A stretch of DNA of 64,000 nucleotides from Gilliamella sp. Lep-s35 (lineage in GTDB: Bacteria > Pseudomonadota > Gammaproteobacteria > Enterobacterales > Orbaceae): assembly GCF_009795845.1 (NCBI RefSeq), contig NZ_WTEX01000003.1, forward strand, positions 1 to 64,000, in the 5' to 3' direction. Shown here piece by piece: positions 54,587 through 63,802 of this stretch; position 1 is the first letter of the stretch; each line of letters opens with the position of its first letter. A model generated the notes under the pieces. It was not told where the DNA came from and did no database searches. It was given only the letters and a program-made list of their open reading frames with translations. The translations under genes and the position numbers were made by a program.

Positions 54587-55251
54587 TTATTTCCCAAGTA
54601 AATTAGATAAAGCATCAAAGATACTCACAGGCTCTTTCTTTTCTTCTTTGAATTTAAGTAAACAGTCGTCAAACTCGACTTTTGCACCTTGTGAGCGATA
54701 AATGCTTGAAGATATTTGTGCGGCGTGCCAATCATGTCTTTCGTCACCAATCGGGTTTAATTTGTCGAATGCGACCCAGTAATAAAACTCTCTAGCCGTT
54801 AATGTTTGGTCAAGCTCGGCAAGAGTTTTACCGAGCCTTAATGCAAGCTTTAACTTAAAAAACAGCTCAGGATCGCTTTCTACTTTTTTTCAGCCTCTTT
54901 TATCGGCTCGCTTTTCAAGCCAAGTAGATTAAAAGCCTCATTTACTAGTCGAGTGTGGACTGGACCGTAGCTTTTTACTAAATCATCAATATCATTGCTG
55001 AAAACAAAATCACCGTTATCATCAAGCAAAACCGTTGCAAATAGCGTTGCTTCCGCTTTAATGTTTAGTAAATCTTTTTCTCGATCAGTCAGTTTTTCAT
55101 TATCTGTGATATCTTTGATTGTCTTAATATACCGATTAAAATCAGTGTGCAAAGGCTCACGAATAGTAACCTCCACACCCCACTCGGCGACATGGACCGT
55201 TTTTGTGCGAAAGCCTGAATTTTTTGCTGTAATAATTTGTTTTAAATTCAT
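54587..55251 (-). CDS. GT: Tail assembly chaperone gpGT, -1 frameshift product
   Basis: Translation of G slips at A AAA AAG (54889-54883) one base before the TAG stop and continues as VESDPELFFKLKLALRLGKT... to the TAA at 54587, adding about 98 residues. The extension contains LTAREFYYWVAFDKLNP and DWHAAQISSSIYR, typical of gpT/DUF4035 tails that recruit tail tube subunits. No ATG with a ribosome site starts the extension, so it exists only as the fusion. In lambda about 4% of ribosomes shift. Confidence 0.85.
54880..55251 (-). CDS. G: Tail assembly chaperone gpG
   Basis: 123 residues. It coats the tape measure during tail polymerisation and is absent from the virion. VHVAEWGVEVTIREPLHTDF and the acidic centre DDNGDFVFSNDIDDLVKSYG are typical. 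It ends EAEKK-stop on the slippery run. Its ATG shares one base with the tail tube stop. Confidence 0.85.
   Translation of the reverse strand: MNLKQIITAKNSGFRTKTVHVAEWGVEVTIREPLHTDFNRYIKTIKDITDNEKLTDREKDLLNIKAEATLFATVLLDDNGDFVFSNDIDDLVKSYGPVHTRLVNEAFNLLGLKSEPIKEAEKK
54883..54889 (-). promoter_or_regulatory. Programmed -1 frameshift heptamer A AAA AAG
   Basis: On the minus strand GCT GAA AAA AAG TAG: the most efficient E. coli -1 slippery heptamer immediately before the stop of gpG, with the -1 frame open for 98 codons. Confidence 0.9.
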
Positions 55252-55730
55252 TATTTTTGTCCTTGATTAGCAGCTGGAGCATTAAAAACGAACTTGCCTT
55301 TAACTTTGAATGAGAAAGAGCCAGTTACCACGCCGTTTTTTGCACCTTTAAACTCGTAACTTGTTACGCGTGCTATCCAGTCGATTGAGCTACCGTCTTC
55401 ATATTTGATCTGAAATGCGTAGTTATCTCCCGTGTCGTACGATTTTCGTAATACTTGCTGTGCCACATTACCGATAACAAAGTTAGCATTCATCGAAACC
55501 GTTGCTTCAGCAGGTAAGCCGCTAATGGTTTCTTTTGTGATTGATGAAAGGGTCGATACGTCGATTTCTTCACCCTCAGGCGCTGTCATTGAGTAATCGG
55601 TCACAGTGCATTCTAAGCTGAGTTTTGCTGTTGCTGAGGCGATAAATTTAAGGGACGGATCTTTACTAACAAAAACACCGACATCCCTTGTTTTTGTGTA
55701 TTCACTTTGTACTTCTTGAACTTCTGGCAT
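55251..55730 (-). CDS. V: Major tail tube protein
   Basis: 159 residues. YTKTRDVGVFVSKDPS at the N-terminus, then a beta-rich tube domain with MTAPEGEEIDVSTLSSITKE and RVTSYEFKGAKNGVVTGSFS near the C-terminus. Position between the tail-completion gene and gpG is the canonical place for the tube. No extra Ig-like domain is attached, unlike lambda gpV. Confidence 0.87.
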   Translation of the reverse strand: MPEVQEVQSEYTKTRDVGVFVSKDPSLKFIASATAKLSLECTVTDYSMTAPEGEEIDVSTLSSITKETISGLPAEATVSMNANFVIGNVAQQVLRKSYDTGDNYAFQIKYEDGSSIDWIARVTSYEFKGAKNGVVTGSFSFKVKGKFVFNAPAANQGQK

Positions 55731-55753
55731 ATTAATATCTCCAAAAATAAAAT

Positions 55754-55774
55754 AAAAAAACCGCAGTTAAGCGG
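55754..55774 (-). terminator. Short hairpin with T-run before the tail tube gene
   Basis: CCGC/GCGG stem (55761-55764, 55771-55774) followed by seven T on the minus strand. The stem is short, so it is probably a partial terminator. Confidence 0.55.
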
Positions 55775-55796
55775 CATAAAATGGTTAAATGTGTAT

Positions 55797-56123
55797 TTAT
55801 TGAATGAAAAATTCTAACGTTGAGCGATAAAGCTCGGTTTCGGTTTCATAGTCTTGGCGACTAGTGATATTGAATGGTTTTAACGGTTTCAGTTTTTCGT
55901 ACGCTTGTTGTTTAATAGTTTCAGCTTCGAGCAATGTTTTTGCATAGATGTCAATCTGAAAACAATACTCAACAGATGATTGTCCGCTCATAACATCGTC
56001 ATAAACTTCTGAAACTTTTGTGTAGCACAAGTATGGCGGACTAGTTCCTTGTGGCGCAACTAATGGGCTAACTCGACCGTTGCACAATGTTTTTAGTGTG
56101 TTATTAATTTTAGCTTCTATCAT
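55797..56123 (-). CDS. Tail completion protein, DUF3168 (HK97 gp11-like)
   Basis: 108 residues. LVAPQGTSPPYLCYTKVSE and the FQIDIYAKTLLEAETIK strand-helix are the DUF3168 signature; lambda gpU is the functional counterpart at the head-tail interface. Its ATG overlaps the gp10-like stop by 4 bp. Confidence 0.85.
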   Translation of the reverse strand: MIEAKINNTLKTLCNGRVSPLVAPQGTSPPYLCYTKVSEVYDDVMSGQSSVEYCFQIDIYAKTLLEAETIKQQAYEKLKPLKPFNITSRQDYETETELYRSTLEFFIQ

Positions 56124-56548
56124 TTTAAGAAAATCTCATCGATATCTTTTAAAAACTGTTCAAATGCTGCATCTTCTGCCTTTTTTACATTTGCATCAAA
56201 TGCGGGACGCACAAATGGACGTGCTGACATTTTTGATGTCCCGTTTTCGATCATCCACCAGTAGAATGGCAAAGTTTGTTTACTTTTCCCTTTTTTTGAT
56301 TTCTTTGTGACTCGAATTTTTTTGAACTTAACACCTGCTGTTAGCGAGCCTCTTGCTGTATCTACAGAAATAGACCGCCTCAAGCGTCCAGTTCGAACTG
56401 GCGCACTTGCACGGATAGCGTCACGAAAAACAACAGCACCTGCACGCACAGCCTTTTTTGAAACTTTTCGTTGCTCTGCTTTTGACAGTAATTTAAAGTC
56501 CGCTTCAAGCTCTTTAAATCCAGCTATTGATAACGTGGGTTTAATCAT
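56120..56548 (-). CDS. HK97 gp10-like head-tail joining protein
   Basis: 142 residues from the ATG at 56548; a longer frame 16 codons upstream overlaps the previous gene and is rejected. SIAGFKELEADFKLL, the RDAIRASAPVRTGRLRRSIS motif and FYWWMIENGTSKMSARPFVR are diagnostic of the gp10 family. It is basic, and sits between head-tail adaptor and tail completion. Confidence 0.9.
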   Translation of the reverse strand: MIKPTLSIAGFKELEADFKLLSKAEQRKVSKKAVRAGAVVFRDAIRASAPVRTGRLRRSISVDTARGSLTAGVKFKKIRVTKKSKKGKSKQTLPFYWWMIENGTSKMSARPFVRPAFDANVKKAEDAAFEQFLKDIDEIFLK

Positions 56549-56870
56549 AACGTACGCCTTTTTGGCAGGGTAACTGCAGATGAGTCTGCTTTTCATTTGT
56601 TAAAACGGCTTTAATATCATAAATAATCCCGTTATGACATGCCCGCATATCAGGAGTTATTAAGACATTTTTATATTTTCTAACGGTAATTGTGCAATTT
56701 GAGACAGACTGCTCGGTCTGGCTTGAATTAAATTCTCTTCCAGTCTGATCTGTTATTGCCCCCCACAGCGTAATAACATCATTCCATTTTTCTGTTATTT
56801 GTCCAAGTTCGTCTTTTTCTTTTGTTTTTTGTTGAAAAACAATACGATTTATTAAGCGACCAGTTTGCAT
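56541..56870 (-). CDS. Head-tail adaptor protein
   Basis: 109 residues, starting MQTGRLINRIVFQQ; upstream in-frame ATG codons lie within the connector gene and give foreign sequence, so 56870 is chosen. RIVFQQKTKEKDELGQITEK and LWGAITDQTGREFNSSQTEQ match the phage head-tail joining (PF05521) family. It overlaps the next gene by 8 bp. Confidence 0.85.
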   Translation of the reverse strand: MQTGRLINRIVFQQKTKEKDELGQITEKWNDVITLWGAITDQTGREFNSSQTEQSVSNCTITVRKYKNVLITPDMRACHNGIIYDIKAVLTNEKQTHLQLPCQKGVRYD

Positions 56871-56874
56871 AAAC

Positions 56875-57186
56875 CTATCCAATTGCATGTTCTTTGAACG
56901 GATGTAGCATAACTTCAACATGAGCGGGAATACTACCACCTCCTCGCCCTTCAAACAGATTGCAAACAAGAATCTTTATTGCTAGTAAAACATCAGCTTC
57001 GGCAATAAAATAACGCTTACCATCACAACAAGGAAACTCTGTATCTTTTGGTAAAAAAATACAGTTACACTCTCTTTCGATTCTTTTATGAACACTTTCA
57101 ATCAATGCAGATATAACAGGATCGTGCTCAGTTATATCATCTTCAATTTGAAGAAAGCGTTTCACATCAATTAAGTCAACAATCAT
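56875..57186 (-). CDS. gp6-like head-tail connector
   Basis: 103 residues. VDLIDVKRFLQIEDDITEHD and DPVISALIESVHKRIERECN form the helical core of the HK97 gp6 connector (PF05135) that makes a ring on the portal. The C-terminal IPAHVEVMLHPFKEHAIG is normal for the family. Confidence 0.88.
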   Translation of the reverse strand: MIVDLIDVKRFLQIEDDITEHDPVISALIESVHKRIERECNCIFLPKDTEFPCCDGKRYFIAEADVLLAIKILVCNLFEGRGGGSIPAHVEVMLHPFKEHAIG

Positions 57187-57197
57187 TGAAGCACCAA

Positions 57198-57734
57198 TTA
57201 TTTTTTATAAAGCTTGGCCACATTCCGTGTTTCAACTAATTCTTTTGCATAACTAGCTTCAAAACCCGCAATATCACCACGTGAATAACGACTAAAAGGA
57301 CAAATAAATTCAACAATAACTTTAACTTTAGTATCGTTTTTAGTACCTTTTTGCTGTTGCTGTGTTTTTTTATCATCAGGCGGTAACGGCGGCAAACCAG
57401 GACTTTTTTCTTCAATATATTTCAATTCAATTGAATTTTGATTAACCACATCATTCACGCTAAAGCTAAATGTTTCTGCACCAACATTAGTTGTTGAAAC
57501 TGTGCATGTATATGTACCGTTATCATTGCTTGTTAGTGCAGACAAAATGCTTTTACTTTCAGAAATTAACGCTACTTTATATTCACTAGACAGATTTTTA
57601 ATATCATTACCGTCAGAGTCCTTTAATTGGATTGTAATAACAGCTTGATCTGTCCCATTTGCTACGATTTGCTCTTTGTTTATCGATAATACAGATAATT
57701 GTGCATCAGCCACTAAGGTTTTAGTTTTGCTCAT
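57198..57734 (-). CDS. Head protein with Ig-like (invasin-type) domain, likely capsid decoration
   Basis: 178 residues in two parts. Residues about 10-105 resemble a bacterial Ig-like (Big_1/invasin) domain: LSVLSINKEQIVANGTDQAV, LKDSDGND, NDNGTYTCTVSTTNVG. After a proline/glutamine linker (LPPLPPDDKKTQQQQKGT), the last 42 residues (VKVIVEFICPFSRYSRGDIA) match the small head protein often found after the capsid gene. The arrangement suggests a surface-exposed Ig domain fused to a capsid-bound foot. Confidence 0.7.
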   Translation of the reverse strand: MSKTKTLVADAQLSVLSINKEQIVANGTDQAVITIQLKDSDGNDIKNLSSEYKVALISESKSILSALTSNDNGTYTCTVSTTNVGAETFSFSVNDVVNQNSIELKYIEEKSPGLPPLPPDDKKTQQQQKGTKNDTKVKVIVEFICPFSRYSRGDIAGFEASYAKELVETRNVAKLYKK

Positions 57735-57745
57735 AATATTCTCCT

Positions 57746-57772
57746 AAAAATAAAGCCATCGATATTGATGGC
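57746..57772 (-). terminator. Terminator after the capsid gene
   Basis: GCCATC/GATGGC stem (57755-57760, 57767-57772) followed on the minus strand by TTTATTTTT. It separates the highly expressed capsid gene from the head-tail genes. Confidence 0.65.
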
Positions 57773-57812
57773 CTTATTATTGATATGTTTTAATTAGACA
57801 AAATTACCTAAA

Positions 57813-59084
57813 TTAGAAAGTAACTTTTGATCCGAATGACAACCCCTCTGGATGACGGAATCCGATATCATGTTCAGTAACAACACGAATTAAGGACTGA
57901 TTACGAGCAAAAGCAGAAACTTGATTACCGTTAGCATCGATATATGTTGCTTCTCGTGAATAGTCAATTGTCATATTGCCATCTTCGCCAATTACGACAT
58001 CATTGAAATCAGCAAAATAAATTTCAGTTTCATTTGATCCAGCACCTAAATTCGATGGGATTGCATTTGTGTGCTCAATTGGATAGCCTTTCAACATCCC
58101 TTGAGCCATTTCTGGATAAACTTTATTGCCATTACCATCACGAAGCCCATACAGATGCATCCACGTGCGAGGCGACATTGCCCAGCCGCACTTAATCATC
58201 AAGCTGTTTGATTCCATCAGTTTTAAAATTAATGAGTCTAAATATTTATCAACTGCGTTCAAATCCACAGCCCCTGACCAATCAACATTACGTGAATTGC
58301 TCAAGGCCGTGGCTTTAAAACCCTTCGGTGTATTATTACTACCATCATCACGTAAAAAGGCTTTATCTTCACGCACTGCAATTGCTGACAGCACATCAGC
58401 TAATACCATTTGTTCAACATTGAAACCTGCTCGACCAATTAATTGGTTAGACATCGGAACAAGCGCAATCATTGTTTTAGCCGCTAATTTAACATCGTCA
58501 AATTTTGACTCTGTGGCTTTTGCATCACTACCTTCGCCAACATAGGAAGCTGTTGCACCACCTGACATACGAGGCAAACTCAAATTACCATTTGGTAATG
58601 GGATTGAACGCGCCCCCAGTTTTCGAACTACAGTACGATCACGTAAAAGCTCAATCACTTCGCTATATAAATTTTGCGGAATTAATGCACCACCCGATGC
58701 TTGTGTAGTACTAATTGCCATTGAAACGCCTTTGTCGCCGATTTCTGTTTCGGCAAATTTTGCAGCATCTTGAAGATTACCTTTACCTGCAGCAATAGAC
58801 ATGGCAATTCTAGCCAACCCGGCACCAGGATATTGTTTAAGATCTTGCTTAACAACAACTGCCGGAGCATTAACGGCACTAACTGGTTGTGCAATAGCTG
58901 CTTGCATTTTTTCTGCTTTTTCAAGTTGTTCTATTTGCGCTGTAATTTCATCAAATTCAGTACAAAGTTGAGTGAATTGAGCGGACTCATCACTCGTTAA
59001 CCCCGCTTCTGACTTTTTAGCTAAAGCTTGCACTTTATCATTTACTTCTGAACGTTTTCTTCGTAATTCTAGAATTTTAGACAT
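57813..59084 (-). CDS. Major capsid protein, HK97 fold
   Basis: 423 residues. The N-terminal 65 residues form a charged coiled coil (delta/scaffold domain, KILELRRKRSEVNDKVQALA) normally removed by the phage protease. The HK97 core follows (TVVRKLGARSIPLPNGNLSL, ASYVGEGSDAKATESKFD, the E-loop/A-domain AMSPRTWMHLYGLRDGNG and C-terminal RVVTEHDIGFRHPEG). Preceded by a strong terminator and its own AAGGTG-type ribosome site. Confidence 0.94.
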   Translation of the reverse strand: MSKILELRRKRSEVNDKVQALAKKSEAGLTSDESAQFTQLCTEFDEITAQIEQLEKAEKMQAAIAQPVSAVNAPAVVVKQDLKQYPGAGLARIAMSIAAGKGNLQDAAKFAETEIGDKGVSMAISTTQASGGALIPQNLYSEVIELLRDRTVVRKLGARSIPLPNGNLSLPRMSGGATASYVGEGSDAKATESKFDDVKLAAKTMIALVPMSNQLIGRAGFNVEQMVLADVLSAIAVREDKAFLRDDGSNNTPKGFKATALSNSRNVDWSGAVDLNAVDKYLDSLILKLMESNSLMIKCGWAMSPRTWMHLYGLRDGNGNKVYPEMAQGMLKGYPIEHTNAIPSNLGAGSNETEIYFADFNDVVIGEDGNMTIDYSREATYIDANGNQVSAFARNQSLIRVVTEHDIGFRHPEGLSFGSKVTF

Positions 59085-59104
59085 GTTTTCACCTTGATTT
59101 AGAT

Positions 59105-59129
59105 ATAAAAAAAGCGACCGAAGTCGCTT
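59105..59129 (-). terminator. UUCG-loop terminator between protease and capsid
   Basis: AAGCGAC/GTCGCTT stem (59112-59118, 59123-59129); on the minus strand the loop is TTCG closed by a C-G-type pair, followed by seven T. A textbook intrinsic terminator inside the late operon. Confidence 0.85.
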
Positions 59130-59146
59130 GATGAGAGTAAAAATTA

Positions 59147-60079
59147 TTAAATTCGTGATGCGTGATCAATTGCCTGTGCACGAATCTTAATGTTATTTTG
59201 AGCTTTTGCTTGTTGTTGATACTGTGATGCAATTAAATTAATTGCATTTTGAGGCGTTTGTAATTCATCCGCTAGTCCTGCGCTTATTGCTTCATTACCA
59301 AAATAACATCTTGCTTGTGTATTGATAATCGTTTGAACATCAACACCTCTATATTTAGCAACTGATTCAGTAAATAATTTATACATCCAGTCAAGCTGTG
59401 CGTTAAGAAATTCCAGAGCATGATCGCTTAATGGCTCATGAATTGAACCTGCATTTTTATAATCACCTCGATAGAGTGTTGTAAATTTAACACCTTCATT
59501 TTCTTCCAGCTTTGACATTTCCATATGTTCTAGAATTACACCAATTGATCCAACTCCTGATGTTTCACTGATAATAATTTTAGAACATGCCGAAGCAATG
59601 AAATAAGCAGCAGAAAAAGCGCAATAATTAACAATAGCCGTTATTGGTTTTATTTCTCTTGCTTGAAAAATAAAATCAGCCAGCTCTTTACAACCTGTTG
59701 CGGATCCACCTCCAGAATTTATATCAAGCACAATTTCCTTTATTGAGGAATCATTCAGTGCTTGATTGATATCAGTACGTAATTTCTCATAGCTAACAAG
59801 CTCAGTGCAGGCGGCATTGATTGATCCACGACGTGTAGTTAACAAACCGTGGATAGGGATAACTTTAACAGGGCTAGCGGTGCTTGTCACAGCAGTTACT
59901 TCAACATCATTCGTGCTTAAATTGATTTTATTCAATTCAAGATCTGATAATGTCAATGAACCGCTTAGCATACGAGGAACGACAACCGCTTTTACTGCGT
60001 TCAATGTTTGCGGTGTTGCATAATGAGGAACTCCAAAAACCTGATTTGCTAGATGAGGATAATTAATTAATTTCGGCAT
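59147..60079 (-). CDS. Head maturation protease, S49 (lambda gpC-like) family
   Basis: 310 residues. PVKVIPIHGLLTTRRGSINA opens the SppA-like domain; IVLDINSGGGSATGCKELAD, NYCAFSAAYFIASACSK (catalytic serine region) and TLYRGDYKNAGSIHEPLSD (lysine) follow. It degrades the scaffold and trims the capsid N-terminus. Unlike many HK97 phages, the ClpP/S14-type protease is replaced by the S49 type. Start overlaps the portal stop by 13 bp. Confidence 0.9.
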   Translation of the reverse strand: MPKLINYPHLANQVFGVPHYATPQTLNAVKAVVVPRMLSGSLTLSDLELNKINLSTNDVEVTAVTSTASPVKVIPIHGLLTTRRGSINAACTELVSYEKLRTDINQALNDSSIKEIVLDINSGGGSATGCKELADFIFQAREIKPITAIVNYCAFSAAYFIASACSKIIISETSGVGSIGVILEHMEMSKLEENEGVKFTTLYRGDYKNAGSIHEPLSDHALEFLNAQLDWMYKLFTESVAKYRGVDVQTIINTQARCYFGNEAISAGLADELQTPQNAINLIASQYQQQAKAQNNIKIRAQAIDHASRI

Positions 60080-61320
60080 AATATTGTCTCTATTTCTTTT
60101 ATTTGAGATGGCGTTGCTTTTTTAATTCCTGTTAACATTGATGTATCAATCATATTCAACGGTGTTAAATAAGTATCGCCGCCAGATATTGGGGTTAGGT
60201 TTTCCATTCTTCGGATATCATTGACAGATAACCACCCCCACTGCCTGCCAATCGCATATGATTCATACCGTGCTTTTTGATCGCCTCTAAGCAATCCCGA
60301 CACGTTAAATTCAATATATAAATCTTTACGTTCTGACGGTAATAATAAATCACGCATCATTGCTGCTTCGTGACGTTTTAACCAAGGCAATAAGGTATAA
60401 ATAACAAACTGTAACCCTTGATGCTCAATATTGCTAAATGTGGCTTTGTCCAAGGACTGAATCATATGAGGAGGAACTTTATATAATCGGCAGACTTCAA
60501 TTACGCCGTATTGGCGGCTTTCTAGTAGTTGTGCCTTTTCGTTATCCATAGCCAATTGTTTGTAAGTCATGCCCTCTTGTAGTAACGCTACTGAGAATGC
60601 ATTGCGTATACCGCTATGCTTTTCTCTCCATTTATTTAAAATAGCGTCAACTTTTTCTTGGGACTCAATCGGTTTGACATCACTAGGACGTTCTATTACG
60701 CCACTCATTGTTGTGCCATTAGCAAACACTTGTGATGCATGCTGATCAACGGCAATACTCAAACCGATAACATCGGCATTAGTTTGTAGCGGTGAAACAC
60801 CCACAAAACCATCAAATGAAAATGCTTTAACATGATGCATCATGTGCATGGGGACAATTTCATTGTGATCTAAAAGGTTGTAATACGGTAATCCGTCAGG
60901 ACCTTTTAAAACCTGAATTTTTTTAGGATTTACAGGGATTAACTCTGTTACATAACCACTTCCGTCACGCTCTATTAATGAATAACTATTTCCATCAACG
61001 CCAAGATAGCCTTGCTTTTGTTCATTGAATTCAAAAATAGTGTCTTTTTTATTTGGCTGATTATGAATTAAATCATATAAAGGGTGATCTGTTGCTCGTT
61101 CTCGCTGTCCATTTTTACCACGACGATAGAGTTCACAGGGCAACTGTGCTACAGACTCGGCTAAAAGAGTAACACAGGCCTGAACTGCGCTTTGTGCAAA
61201 TGCTGTTTCACGATTTACCATCACCCCTGCCGAGCTTGATCTTCCAGAAATAGAGCTAATCCAACGCCAAGCTCCACTCTGTTGAATTTTATGCCCTTTG
61301 AACATTGAGGGAGTAAACAT
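60067..61320 (-). CDS. Portal protein, HK97 family
   Basis: 417 residues; forms the 12-fold DNA gate at one capsid vertex. VNRETAFAQSAVQACVTLLA, SVAQLPCELYRRG, FNEQKQGYLGVDGNSYSLIE and VPPHMIQSLDKATFSNIEHQ are typical portal motifs, and RRMENLTPISGGDTYLTPLN marks the C-terminal domain. Confidence 0.94.
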   Translation of the reverse strand: MFTPSMFKGHKIQQSGAWRWISSISGRSSSAGVMVNRETAFAQSAVQACVTLLAESVAQLPCELYRRGKNGQRERATDHPLYDLIHNQPNKKDTIFEFNEQKQGYLGVDGNSYSLIERDGSGYVTELIPVNPKKIQVLKGPDGLPYYNLLDHNEIVPMHMMHHVKAFSFDGFVGVSPLQTNADVIGLSIAVDQHASQVFANGTTMSGVIERPSDVKPIESQEKVDAILNKWREKHSGIRNAFSVALLQEGMTYKQLAMDNEKAQLLESRQYGVIEVCRLYKVPPHMIQSLDKATFSNIEHQGLQFVIYTLLPWLKRHEAAMMRDLLLPSERKDLYIEFNVSGLLRGDQKARYESYAIGRQWGWLSVNDIRRMENLTPISGGDTYLTPLNMIDTSMLTGIKKATPSQIKEIETILCRN

Positions 61321-61322
61321 TA

Positions 61323-61502
61323 TTAACCTTCTTTATTTTCAATTTGTTGTGAGTTAGCAATCACCTTTGAAGCAAAATATGACCACATGATAAAAATACA
61401 ACCTGCAGTAATAAAACCACATGCGGGCAATATAAGCCATGCTCCGTAAGAGACTAACGCCCCTCCCAGAACCCCAATTAAAAAAATAATTATGTTTAGC
61501 AT
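61323..61502 (-). CDS. Small membrane protein between TerL and portal
   Basis: 59 residues, [20 protein letters not shown] then a second hydrophobic helix ([20 protein letters not shown]) and a polar tail. The ATG overlaps the TerL stop (ATGCTAA) and the gene ends 3 bp before the portal ATG, so it is translationally coupled. Such two-helix proteins occur at this place in several HK97-like phages; function unknown. An overlapping open frame (61354-61539) is a shadow. Confidence 0.7.
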   Translation of the reverse strand: MLNIIIFLIGVLGGALVSYGAWLILPACGFITAGCIFIMWSYFASKVIANSQQIENKEG

Positions 61503-63220
61503 AAGACATCCGTTTTTTCGTAAATTGAATCTTCGTCATCTTGTTCAGATAGAATAATTCGACCGATAGCCATTATTAACGCTACCGCTCCATCAATTTT
61601 GTTTTCGTTTCGCTCTTTTATTGGTCGAACAATATCATCATTACCTGGTGCGTTTTTTCCAACAACGTTACTAATACACCACGTCAAAATGGGGTTACCA
61701 TCGTGATGAAACCTACCCGACTGAATAGCAGCCTCCAATTCCTTCATTGGATCACTTAAATTAGTAAAGTTTTGAATAATTGTGACTGGGTTTAATCCTT
61801 CGTCAGCTAAATGATGTGATAGGTTTGTAGCTCCGTGCGGATCTATCGCTGAAACTGTGACAGGATTATCTTTGTTGGACTCAATAGCATCATGTAATAT
61901 TTCACGATAATCAATTTCGGCACCGTCAGTAACATCTAGATGCCCAGTATTAATCCATTTTTGAAATCGTTCTGCTGTTTTTCTATCTTCAACATCTGCA
62001 CCATAAACAGTGTCATAGGGCACCCAAAACTTTGGAGAAATACAATAATAATGGCGTTTACCATCAAGAATTCGGTGAAATAGCCTGACTCCACTGTTCA
62101 TATCCAATTTTCTGGCCAAATCATATCCACGTATTACTGATTGCCCCTCAAATTGCTCTAACGATAAACTTTTATCTTCACAGCTTGCCCAACTGATCAT
62201 ATTAAAAAATGCTGATTTTGCTGAAACCCACACGTTCAAATGTTTAGTCTTAAACGTATTTGCCAATCTTGCATTATTAATTGCTCTTTGTTGTTGGCTT
62301 AATAAAAAGTCACGATAAACAGAAATACCTATATTGGGATTGGCCTTTTCAAGCGCGGAGGGATCTGTCCAGTCATCGCCTTCGTCAATCGTGTAAATAA
62401 TGCCAAACAGTTCGTCATTTGGGACTGTTGCATTTAGCATATCAATCACCTCTCGACGCTTGTCATAACAAGGACCTTCAATGTTATAACCTGCGGTTGT
62501 AATCGCCCACATCAACGGTTGTTTGCGCGCACCCATACCGGTTAGCATTGTTGTGTAAAGTGAATCGGTATCATGTTCATGATATTCATCAACAATTGCA
62601 CAACTAGGAGAAGCACCATCACCAGGATTACCGATCAATGGTTCAAAGCGAGCACCGTCTGCAATTCGACTAAGATTAGAAGCATTTACGGTTATACCAA
62701 AGGCTTCACAAAGAAGAGGTGTTCGTTTACACATTAATCGAGCTGGGCGAAAAACTTCCCACGCTTGTTTTTCAGTTGTGGCACCAGAATAAACTTCTGC
62801 ACCAAATTCATTATCCGCCGAAAAGCAGTATAACCCCGTTCCTGCTGAAATTGCCGACTTCCCATTTTTACGCGGAATTTCAGTGTACACTTCACGAAAT
62901 CGACGTAAATTTGTTTTTTTATGAACCCATCCGAATACACAACAAAATATAAATAATTGCCACGGCTCTAATGTGATCGGCATCCTTTTAAATGCCCACT
63001 CACCTTTTGTATGTGGCAATAATTGAATAAATTTACATACTTTTTCCGCAAGATCTTTATTAAATTTATATTTAAACGACTTATTTTTTTCTTGTTCTAA
63101 ATCATCTAAATGCCTTTGGCATGCATCAATTACATATTTACACGCAATAATTTTCCCTTTAACAATATCTCTTGCATATTGATTTGCAGCATTAACATTT
63201 TTATATGATTTTTTAGCCAT
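61496..63220 (-). CDS. terL: Terminase large subunit
   Basis: 574-residue packaging ATPase and nuclease. Walker A-type loop [20 protein letters not shown] (about 127), Walker [15 protein letters not shown], coupling motif [12 protein letters not shown] and nuclease acidic residues around [17 protein letters not shown] and [10 protein letters not shown] are visible. It belongs to the HK97/Terminase_1 type and works with the P27-type small subunit encoded just upstream. Confidence 0.94.
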   Translation of the reverse strand: MAKKSYKNVNAANQYARDIVKGKIIACKYVIDACQRHLDDLEQEKNKSFKYKFNKDLAEKVCKFIQLLPHTKGEWAFKRMPITLEPWQLFIFCCVFGWVHKKTNLRRFREVYTEIPRKNGKSAISAGTGLYCFSADNEFGAEVYSGATTEKQAWEVFRPARLMCKRTPLLCEAFGITVNASNLSRIADGARFEPLIGNPGDGASPSCAIVDEYHEHDTDSLYTTMLTGMGARKQPLMWAITTAGYNIEGPCYDKRREVIDMLNATVPNDELFGIIYTIDEGDDWTDPSALEKANPNIGISVYRDFLLSQQQRAINNARLANTFKTKHLNVWVSAKSAFFNMISWASCEDKSLSLEQFEGQSVIRGYDLARKLDMNSGVRLFHRILDGKRHYYCISPKFWVPYDTVYGADVEDRKTAERFQKWINTGHLDVTDGAEIDYREILHDAIESNKDNPVTVSAIDPHGATNLSHHLADEGLNPVTIIQNFTNLSDPMKELEAAIQSGRFHHDGNPILTWCISNVVGKNAPGNDDIVRPIKERNENKIDGAVALIMAIGRIILSEQDDEDSIYEKTDVLC

Positions 63221-63222
63221 AA

Positions 63223-63708
63223 CTATAAATTACTAAATGGGTTATTTGATTTTTCTTTAGTCGCTAAACCAATCAATCTTTGGCGGCTACTAGGATCTAA
63301 ACCCAGCAGTGCACCAGTTGTGTTCATTTCAGATTCTTGTTCTTTTTTAGCAGTTAACTCAGGATTTTTTACTGGTCCACCAGTTGCGCCGATCACGGTA
63401 TTACCCTGCCGAGCAATATTAATTACAGCTCTACGCCAAAATTCATATGCGACACACCAACGCTCAAGAATACTCAAATCGGTTACACACAATAGTCCTT
63501 CGGCACACAGCTCTTTTGCTGTTAGCTCCCACATGAGTATTGCCAGTTGTAAACCAGCTTCTACGAACCATTCAGGAGGACTAACTCCCACAATCGGAGT
63601 GAATGTTGGCTCATATTTGTTGAGTTTTCGTTTACCAGGATTATTAGTGATTTTTTTTATTGCGACTGGTTTTGGCTTACGTCCTGACCGTCCGCTTGCT
63701 CCAGCCAT
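63223..63708 (-). CDS. terS: Terminase small subunit, P27 family
   Basis: 161 residues. Basic start [20 protein letters not shown], the [20 protein letters not shown] helix, [20 protein letters not shown] and [19 protein letters not shown] are diagnostic of phage terminase P27. It recognises the packaging site, which may lie in the 63,709-63,802 gap next to the HNH gene. Confidence 0.92.
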   Translation of the reverse strand: MAGASGRSGRKPKPVAIKKITNNPGKRKLNKYEPTFTPIVGVSPPEWFVEAGLQLAILMWELTAKELCAEGLLCVTDLSILERWCVAYEFWRRAVINIARQGNTVIGATGGPVKNPELTAKKEQESEMNTTGALLGLDPSSRQRLIGLATKEKSNNPFSNL

Positions 63709-63802
63709 AACATCTCCAATTTAAAGTTCATTTTTCGCGGTTGTAAAAATTTGACTAGGGGGGCGGTACTCAGGAAGAAAAGCTACAGAGATTTGATCCC
63801 CC

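Noticed and set aside
61354-61539. 61-residue frame overlapping the TerL 3' end
   Set aside because: It is out of frame with the 59-residue two-helix protein at 61323-61502, which has the coupled start and stop.
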